In this document: positions 58,637-64,000 of the stretch, in pieces
Position numbering within the stretch: position 1 is the stretch's first letter
Layout of the letters: every line of letters starts with the position of its first letter
NCBI RefSeq assembly: GCF_001404985.1
Contig: NZ_JRLF01000015.1
Location: forward strand, 620,001-684,000
DNA length: 64,000 nt
Source of the DNA: Flavobacterium aquidurense
GTDB taxonomy: Bacteria; Bacteroidota; Bacteroidia; Flavobacteriales; Flavobacteriaceae
Reading direction: 5' to 3'
Notes under the pieces: model-generated
Told to the model about the DNA's origin: nothing
Seen by the model: the letters and a program-made list of their open reading frames with translations, nothing else
The model's database searches: none
Program-made: the position numbers and the translations under genes

Positions 58637-59038
58637 ATGAAAAAAATATTATTTACAATTTTTCTCCTTGTAATTTCAAGCAAATCATTCTCTCAAAATG
58701 ATGACTTTCAGTATGTAACTTCAGCTAAAGACGGAACAGAAGTATATCTATATTTTGAAAAAGATAATTATGATACAAAAGAATTTTGGTTGAAAATAGT
58801 GCCCCCAATAAAAACTGGTAAAAATAAAAAAGGTAAGTTAATTAAAACAGGTGGCGGTTCAAGTGTTCAGTTTTATAAATTAGATTGCTCTGAGAAAACA
58901 TATTCAACTTCAGATGGTGTGATTTATGATCGAAATGGTGAAATAATTGAAAAAATTTACAATGATTCGTACAATGATAAAATTATACCAGGAACAGTTA
59001 TGAGTGCTGTTTATAGATATGTCTGCGAAACTGAATAA
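58637..59038 (+). CDS. Small secreted protein of unknown function
   Basis: 133 residues, signal peptide MKKILFTIFLLVISSKSFS. Mature DDFQYVTSAKDGTEVYLYFEKDNYDTKEFWLKIV...YKLDCSEKTYSTSDGVIYDRNGEII looks like a small beta-sandwich. Not recognised by family. Ends just before repeat element copy 3. Confidence 0.55.
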   Translation: MKKILFTIFLLVISSKSFSQNDDFQYVTSAKDGTEVYLYFEKDNYDTKEFWLKIVPPIKTGKNKKGKLIKTGGGSSVQFYKLDCSEKTYSTSDGVIYDRNGEIIEKIYNDSYNDKIIPGTVMSAVYRYVCETE

Positions 59039-59116
59039 AGTATAGATGGTAGATGGATCGGATTTATGATTCGTTTTCATAATGATTAAAGAAAAAATAA
59101 TCTTTATGAGCCCCCT

Positions 59117-59208
59117 GCTGGCGCGAGCGTCCCGCTCGTGAACACAAGCCACGTCAATAACAAAAAAATGAAATATTACACGGGCACGAGCGAGACGCTC
59201 GCGCTAGC
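59117..59208 (-). repeat. CGCGAGC palindromic element, copy 3 (opposite orientation)
   Basis: Same arms (GCTGGCGCGAGCGTCCCGCT and CGAGCGAGACGCTCGCGCTA) as 26460-26549 and 26742-26831, but the asymmetric centre reads in the reverse direction (CACAAGCCACGTCAATAACA...). So the unit occurs in both orientations 32 kb apart. Confidence 0.7.
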
Positions 59209-59308
59209 CGAGGAATCTAACACAAATAAATTAAATCATCTTTAACACGAATACAAAAAAAAACAAAGTAAGATAAATCAATAATCAAATAATTAAAAAA
59301 ATAATATT

Positions 59309-59470
59309 ATGAGCAAATTTAAAATTGGTGATGTTGTCAAATTAAAATCTGGCAGTCCATCTATGACTATTAGTGAGGATTATAAAAACGGCTGGTATAA
59401 AGTTTCATGGTTTTTAGATGGCATCCCAAAAGAGTACGAATTCCATGAAGAAGTTTTACAATTACAATAA
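59309..59470 (+). CDS. YodC/DUF2158-like small protein
   Basis: 53 residues, too short for a length-filtered scan. Starts FKIGDVVKLKSGSPSMTISE after MSK, then GWYKVSWFLDGIPKEYEFHE and EVLQLQ. The pattern FxxGDVVxLKSGxPxMT plus a Trp-Phe and C-terminal acid is that of DUF2158 (YodC-like). Cytosolic, possible protein-binding SH3-like role; function unknown. ATG at 59309 follows an AATATT leader. Confidence 0.7.
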   Translation: MSKFKIGDVVKLKSGSPSMTISEDYKNGWYKVSWFLDGIPKEYEFHEEVLQLQ

Positions 59471-59543
59471 TAAAGTCATTTTCTAATCTCAAGCTTACGC
59501 GAACACCACAAACTAAGAAAAATTCATAAATCCTTAAATAAGT

Positions 59544-59729
59544 ATGTTAAAGAAAAAAGAATATCAAACAGGAACAGTAACAGGAACACAAATCGAAAAT
59601 GGTTTTTTAAGCAACTGGTTAGTAGAACGATCTAACACCGGCTGGACATTAAAATCATTAGAAAAATATTATAGTAAAGAAAAAGAAGAAGATTCATTTG
59701 TTTGGGTTCTTGAAAGAGAAGTACAATAA
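59544..59729 (+). CDS. Small protein of unknown function
   Basis: 61 residues, soluble and charged. MLKKKEYQTGTVTGTQIENGFLSNWLVERSNTGWTLKSLEKYYSKEKEEDSFVWVLEREVQ has a small beta-sheet look like SH3-type proteins. Same strand as the two neighbouring small genes. No family recognised. Confidence 0.4.
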   Translation: MLKKKEYQTGTVTGTQIENGFLSNWLVERSNTGWTLKSLEKYYSKEKEEDSFVWVLEREVQ

Positions 59730-59801
59730 CAAACCATATTTATTCTTGCTAATTTTCAAAACTTGCAAATATATAAGATATTAACTATTAAATTAATAAA
59801 T

Positions 59802-59978
59802 ATGAAACTTATTCAAATTACCGATTTAAACAATTTTGTTTTTAACATTAACCCTAATCAAATTACAAGAGTAGAAGAATATACTAAATCTAATACAATT
59901 GTCATTCATTTTTCTGACGGATTTGGATTAAAAAGCAATATCTCATTAGCACAACTATTATTTTTAATTGGAAATTGA
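59802..59978 (+). CDS. Small protein of unknown function
   Basis: 58 residues from the ATG at 59802. MKLIQITDLNNFVFNINPNQITRVEEYTKSNTIVIHFSDGFGLKSNISLAQLLFLIGN is a beta-rich domain with LytTR-like features (FxINPNxIxRVEE) but too short for that. Soluble. No family assigned. Confidence 0.4.
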   Translation: MKLIQITDLNNFVFNINPNQITRVEEYTKSNTIVIHFSDGFGLKSNISLAQLLFLIGN

Positions 59979-60109
59979 AAATTGTTGCGATCTTATTGCT
60001 ATAAAAACAAATTATTTACAATAAAAATAGGCAAAAAGTTCCAAACACTTTTTGCCCATTTCCCACGCTATCGCGAGCGTCTCGCACGTAAACGCAATCT
60101 AAATCAATT

Positions 60110-60871
60110 TCAAATAATCTTATTATCCAAAGCAAAAGACAATGCTTCGGTAAAATTTTTAACTTCAAAAGTTTCAAAAATTTTTCTTCTATAATATTTT
60201 ATCGTGTCCGGAGAAACAAACATTTTTTCGGCAATCTGATTTATGGTTAAACCCTGACCATATAACCGAAGTATTTCCAATTCTTTGTATTTTAATTTTA
60301 ATTTATTTTTTGCAATCCAGACTTTACCGGATAAATCAAATTTCCACAAAGTATCTGAACCCTGCTTGTTTATAATAATGTTTCCAGCTTTTTTATTGTG
60401 TGAAATAGAAACCAGACACAACGATTTCCAAACTGCTCCTTGCTGATTAAGAAAAAGTGGCGTCAGTTTATGATTGATAAGAATGGGTTTATCATATTTC
60501 CCCTTTAAATGAAAATCATACGATATGCTGTATAATTTTCGTTCGTCATTGTTAGGTAGTTTATCATAAAAATCAAATCCGGCATTGTTGATGGTTTCTA
60601 ATAACTGAAGATCTTCAGTTGGAACATTATTAAAATAGAATTCATAACCCATTTCAAGAACTTCTTCTGCCGAAAAACCACATAAAAACAAAGGATTATT
60701 AGACACATATTCAAACTTCATTTCTTCATAATCAATTACATAAATACTTTGATACGTAATTTTTGCAAAAGATTTCACCACTTCCAGATAATTACCAAAC
60801 TGAAATTTGTCTGCCTCTGATGTAGCTTCTATCTTGTTGCGGCTGAGTAAAGATCTTTTTTCATTTTCCAT
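60110..60871 (-). CDS. PAS-LuxR transcription regulator
   Basis: 253 residues. A PAS-like sensor occupies about residues 35-180 (KITYQSIYVIDYEEMKFEYVSNNPLFLCGFSAEEVLEMGYEFYFNNV, then ...DFHLKGKYDKPILINHKLTPLFLNQQG). C-terminal LuxR helix-turn-helix at about 193-250 (LKYKELEILRLYGQGLTINQIAEKMFVSPDTIKYYRRKIFETF). It starts ENEKRSLLSRNKIEATSEAD. Sensor ligand unknown; cytosolic. Stands between the small orphan genes and a small membrane-protein gene. Confidence 0.85.
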   Translation of the reverse strand: MENEKRSLLSRNKIEATSEADKFQFGNYLEVVKSFAKITYQSIYVIDYEEMKFEYVSNNPLFLCGFSAEEVLEMGYEFYFNNVPTEDLQLLETINNAGFDFYDKLPNNDERKLYSISYDFHLKGKYDKPILINHKLTPLFLNQQGAVWKSLCLVSISHNKKAGNIIINKQGSDTLWKFDLSGKVWIAKNKLKLKYKELEILRLYGQGLTINQIAEKMFVSPDTIKYYRRKIFETFEVKNFTEALSFALDNKII

Positions 60872-60960
60872 CTTATAAAAATACTAAAAACTACACAAAA
60901 GTGTAAATTGAATTTAAAATCAATTACTTTTTTTTGTACTTAGTTTTAACTTTTTTATTT

Positions 60961-61206
60961 ATGAGAAACAAATCAGTATCAGATTCTAGTTTAAAAGAAC
61001 TAAATAAGAATAAAAAAGTGTTAAAAATAACTAGTATCGGGTTAAGCATTTTATGGATTCTTATTTTGACCTGGATCATTAGTGTAACAAAATACAGGTT
61101 AATTTTTACGCTGTTGACTCTTAGTGTTACAACAATAATCCCTATTTTAATTTTTATATATCATATAGATTCCGAAATTAAAAAACGTAATTCGCAGAAC
61201 AATTAA
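60961..61206 (+). CDS. Small two-helix membrane protein
   Basis: 81 residues from the ATG at 60961, divergent from the LuxR-type gene. LKITSIGLSILWILILTWII and RLIFTLLTLSVTTIIPILIFIYH are two transmembrane helices with positive ends (KELNKNKKVLK, SEIKKRN). No family recognised. Confidence 0.5.
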   Translation: MRNKSVSDSSLKELNKNKKVLKITSIGLSILWILILTWIISVTKYRLIFTLLTLSVTTIIPILIFIYHIDSEIKKRNSQNN

Positions 61207-61239
61207 TGAATCACACGCTGACGCTAGCAATAGAAAAAC

Positions 61240-61578
61240 TTATACTGCATTAGACTCCAAATAAATCTTGTGCAAATCATCCAACAACTCCATTTCTTGT
61301 TCTGGTAAAAGCTGCAATGCAATTTCAAGCAAAGTCATTACATTAATATCTGTATTTGCTGTAATACTTGACAGACTTTTTGCATCATCATTAAGCAAAA
61401 TAATACTTGCTTTTAGTAAATCTGAAACCATCATATTAAGTTCGTTATAACCGGATACTTTTAGATTTACGCTAAACGAATTATCACCTTTATTTTCTTG
61501 TTTTAGTCTTCTGAAATCTTTTGTTTTATTCATTAATTCAAAAAATTCTGTGGCTTGTTTATTATTCTGTATTTCCAT
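61240..61578 (-). CDS. Small helical protein, paralog of the 25990 product
   Basis: 112 residues from the ATG at 61578. ATEFFELMNKTKDFRRLKQ, then YNELNMMVSDLLKASIILLNDDAKSLSSITANTDINVMTLLEIALQLLPEQEMELLDDL aligns with the 25990-26307 protein. Two copies 35 kb apart, each beside a small regulator gene. Soluble helical protein, function unknown. Confidence 0.6.
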   Translation of the reverse strand: MEIQNNKQATEFFELMNKTKDFRRLKQENKGDNSFSVNLKVSGYNELNMMVSDLLKASIILLNDDAKSLSSITANTDINVMTLLEIALQLLPEQEMELLDDLHKIYLESNAV

Positions 61579-61744
61579 GATTTTATATTTATTTCTTCGA
61601 AACGAAATTACAGTTAATACTTTAATTTTAAGTGATTGTATACAATCGGGTGCATACAACTGATTTTTATAAATAATAGATTATCAACAAGATATACTAA
61701 AAATTCAATTTACAGATTTATCAATAAATTTTGAAACTAAACAA

Positions 61745-61780
61745 AAAAAGCTACCAGAAAAATAATTCCGGTAGCTTTTT
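61745..61780 (-). terminator. Terminator of the LRR lipoprotein gene
   Basis: AAAAAGCTACC / GGTAGCTTTTT stem, loop of 14 nt, T run on the minus strand, 30 bp after the stop at 61811. Confidence 0.8.
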
Positions 61781-61810
61781 TAAAATAAGCGTATATAGTA
61801 TTGTTACGTA

Positions 61811-63298
61811 TTAAAAAGAACTTACATAAGTAGCGCTTGCATCTTTATATGCTTTCCAATTCGTATTTGAATAATCTACGTCATCTACAGCTATTTTAAG
61901 AGTAGAAGCATTATTTAGGAAATTCGCTCCGTTAAATTTTTTGTTATTACCATTTTTAAGATTTAGTGTAGTTAACAAATTGTTATTACAAGCAAAATAA
62001 TTTCCATCGACTGCTGCAATAAGAGGGTTTTTAGAAAGGTCCAGAGAGGTCAGTTTATTATAAGGACAGTTCAAACTTGTTAGTTTTGGATTGTTACTAA
62101 CATCTAAACTAGAAATCAGATTGTTAGGACAATATAATGTAGCAAGGTTGATATTTTTACTCACATCTATTGTAGTAATTTTGTTTCCTGAACAGGTAAC
62201 CATGGCTAAAAGCGGGTTGCCACTCAAATCTAGAGTAGTTAGCTTATTGCCATCACAACCTAGACTTTTTAGAGCTGCATTTTTAGAAACGTCCAGCGTC
62301 GTTAGATTGTTGTTCTCAGTCCATAATACTTCTAAAGCAGGATTTTTAGAAACATCCAGTGTATTCAATTTAGCTCCTCCGCTATATAAATTTACTAATG
62401 CTGGATTTTTAGATAGATCTATAGTACTGATAGTACCACCAAAACCTAATTCTTTTAACAACGTATTTTTTGTAACATCTAATGTCGTTAACGGATTTCT
62501 GTCACAATACAACAATGTAAGAGCAGTGTGATTTGAAACGTCTAACGTAGTAATTAAATTAGAACTCATTTTTAATGTTTGCAAAGCCAGATTCTTAGAG
62601 ATATCTATAGTCGTTATGTTATTAAATGAAACATCTACTGTTTTTAAGGCAAGATTTTTAGAAAGGTCTACTGATGTTAGTTTTATAACAGAAGTACCAT
62701 ATATGTTTGAACAAGAGAAACTTTCTAAAGCTGCAAAATCCTGAATTCCTGTTAGATCTGCCACTCCTGAATCATTAAGATATAGGGACTTAATTTTATT
62801 TATTTTATACGTAGGCACGCTTCCGTCAACAGGCGCTGTATCATATCCGTTTTTAATAAGTATTTCTTCAAATTTAGCATCTGGTATAAGCGTTTTTATC
62901 GCAGGATCGCCTCCCATAACCACTGGTAGCGTAGTGGTTATTCCAGCTGCTACTGTAACCGAAGTAGTTTGAGTAATATACGAAGGAAAAGAAATTACAA
63001 CGCTGGCAGCGCCCGCAGGTACATTAGTGAATGTAAAAGTACCATTAGCTCCAATAGTTGCACTTTTATCATCTTGACCTGTTTGTTTCAATATTACAGT
63101 TGCGCCTACAATAAAATTTTCATTCTCTTTTACAGTTCCCGTTACTGTACCGGTAGTTACAGCTGGTAATGTTGGTGTGTCGGGAGCATCATCTTTACTG
63201 CATGATGATGATGTTAAAGCGATAATAGATAGAAATAAAAAAAGAACTCTATTAAATTTTTCAAATTTAAAAAATTCAATTGCGTAATGTTTTGTCAT
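61811..63298 (-). CDS. Lipoprotein with carboxypeptidase-regulatory-like domain and leucine-rich repeats
   Basis: 495 residues. Signal region with lipobox (LTSSSC, Cys33); the long polar N-terminus is unusual but no later ATG is available. Residues 45-130 form a CarboxypepD_reg-like domain (GTVTGTVKENENFIVGATVIL, GTFTFTNVPAGAASVVISFPSYI). Residues about 165-450 contain many repeats of about 21 residues, LxxLDVSKNxxL / NLxxLxCxxN, a variant leucine-rich repeat related to internalin/BspA types. Probably surface-exposed with a binding role. DNA shows the same periodicity at about 62030-62660. Confidence 0.9.
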   Translation of the reverse strand: MTKHYAIEFFKFEKFNRVLFLFLSIIALTSSSCSKDDAPDTPTLPAVTTGTVTGTVKENENFIVGATVILKQTGQDDKSATIGANGTFTFTNVPAGAASVVISFPSYITQTTSVTVAAGITTTLPVVMGGDPAIKTLIPDAKFEEILIKNGYDTAPVDGSVPTYKINKIKSLYLNDSGVADLTGIQDFAALESFSCSNIYGTSVIKLTSVDLSKNLALKTVDVSFNNITTIDISKNLALQTLKMSSNLITTLDVSNHTALTLLYCDRNPLTTLDVTKNTLLKELGFGGTISTIDLSKNPALVNLYSGGAKLNTLDVSKNPALEVLWTENNNLTTLDVSKNAALKSLGCDGNKLTTLDLSGNPLLAMVTCSGNKITTIDVSKNINLATLYCPNNLISSLDVSNNPKLTSLNCPYNKLTSLDLSKNPLIAAVDGNYFACNNNLLTTLNLKNGNNKKFNGANFLNNASTLKIAVDDVDYSNTNWKAYKDASATYVSSF

Positions 63299-63512
63299 AG
63301 ATTTGATAGTTAATTATTTTTAACAAATAACACTATAAAATTGATTAAAAACAAATTCTTATTCACGCATAGTTTTATTAGATTATTAAAAAATTAGTTA
63401 TCAAACAGAGCAAAATAATTATAAGTTTAAACAAGTAAATTCTCTAAATTTGATTTCAAATATTAAAACCTCATCTGTATTGTCCTGATACAGTTTTAAA
63501 CTTATATAAAAA

Positions 63513-64000
63513 ATGAAAACTTATTTTGTAGACTCTTTTACGAATGAAAAATTTAAAGGAAATCCAGCTGCAGTCTGTTTACCAAACACAGATCTTGACA
63601 GCAAAACGATGCAAAGTATTGCAACAGAAATTGGATTTTCTGAAACTGCTTTTATAAAACAAATTTCAGACAACACTTACAGCATCAGGTTTTTTTCGCC
63701 AAAGACTGAGATTCCGTTATGTGGACATGCGACATTGGCTTCATCAAAAATTGTTTTCGACACTACTTCATTCGAAAATATAAAATTTATTAACGCTGAT
63801 AATGTCGAGCTTTTTATTGCGAAAGAAGGAAACAAGATCAAAATGCAATTTCCTGTTTATGAGACCCAGGAAACAGAAGTTCCTCAGGAAATGATTGACG
63901 CACTTGGAATTTCTGAGATTTTGGATAAAAGATATAGTCCAAAAAATAATATAATTTTAATTGAAATTAAAAGTGCAGCTGAACTGGCAAATTTAAAACC
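63513..64000 (+). CDS. PhzF family protein, partial (cut by window end)
   Basis: First 162 residues, no stop before 64000. MKTYFVDSFTNEKFKGNPAA and VCLPNTDLDSKTMQSIATEI followed by GFSETAFIK are the PhzF/diaminopimelate-epimerase-like N-terminal motifs, and SIRFFSPKTEIPLCGHATLAS carries the conserved PLCGHAT. In phenazine producers PhzF isomerises DHHA, but most family members in genomes like this one are uncharacterised isomerases; no phenazine genes are seen. Confidence 0.9.
   Translation, partial: MKTYFVDSFTNEKFKGNPAAVCLPNTDLDSKTMQSIATEIGFSETAFIKQISDNTYSIRFFSPKTEIPLCGHATLASSKIVFDTTSFENIKFINADNVELFIAKEGNKIKMQFPVYETQETEVPQEMIDALGISEILDKRYSPKNNIILIEIKSAAELANLK

Noticed and set aside
61205..61230. 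Possible full CGCGAGC element at 61205-61230
   Set aside because: Only one arm (CACGCTGACGCTAGC) is recognisable; not called as a full copy.
1..64000. CRISPR array, tRNA, rRNA or complete insertion sequence
   Set aside because: No regularly spaced identical repeats, no cloverleaf-like sequence with a recognisable T-loop, no rRNA words and no transposase frame were seen.
63513..64000. Phenazine biosynthesis locus
   Set aside because: Only a lone PhzF-like protein is visible; no phzA-E/G genes are in the window, so the name is a family label only.

Overview
The window looks like a chromosomal segment of a Flavobacterium or close relative (Bacteroidota, Flavobacteriia). The evidence is AT-rich DNA, little Shine-Dalgarno signal, promoters of the Bacteroidota type (TTTG and TAnnTTTG about 19 bp apart), a type IX secretion sorting domain, many lipoproteins, and family choices such as GSIII plus GSII, the long Bacteroidota PurM and fused IcmF. 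I saw no rRNA, tRNA, CRISPR array, prophage or transposase gene. GC content was not computed.

Layout. 0-3.7 kb: a secreted protein, an acetyltransferase, an unknown gene and purM, separated by palindromic repeats. 3.8-9.4 kb: a curli (type VIII secretion) operon on the minus strand in the order csgA, csgB, csgE (split at a poly-A tract), csgF, csgG, with a beta-propeller lipoprotein gene at its end. 9.8-13.4 kb: two divergent glutamine synthetase genes (GSIII and GSII). 13.8-20 kb: TerC, two lipoproteins, a secreted esterase and an M13 peptidase. 20-23.4 kb: an AraC regulator and three paralogous small secreted proteins with duplicated leaders. 23.6-28.8 kb: a T9SS-sorted ELWxxDGT protein, a small XRE regulator, a repeat-rich stretch, and an AT-rich pair made of a SLATT-type membrane protein and a second membrane protein.

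29-46 kb is mostly metabolic and envelope core: IcmF mutase, an L,D-transpeptidase, lipoproteins and unknown secreted proteins, PurU, catalase, an aldo/keto reductase beside an AraC regulator, a BtuF-like metal receptor without signal peptide, and PyrF. 46-55 kb holds a DUF5723/OmpA outer-membrane protein followed by a stress-type cluster: Dps, CsbD, an AraC-type regulator, a response regulator, a CHASE3 histidine kinase, DUF4142, a beta-barrel protein, and the envelope-stress small proteins lmo0937, YtxH and a holin-like protein. 55.6-64 kb: prfA, a hicAB toxin-antitoxin pair under a long palindromic operator, a run of small orphan proteins, a LuxR-type regulator, a leucine-rich-repeat lipoprotein, and the start of a phzF-like gene cut by the window end.

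The points most worth follow-up are these: the csgE gene split exactly at an A10 run that contains an in-frame A_AAA_AAG slippery heptamer; the triplicated small secreted proteins with cloned leader regions, one of which also lies in front of the neighbouring araC gene; the SLATT/membrane-protein pair flanked by related ~100-bp repeats; and the hicAB operator.
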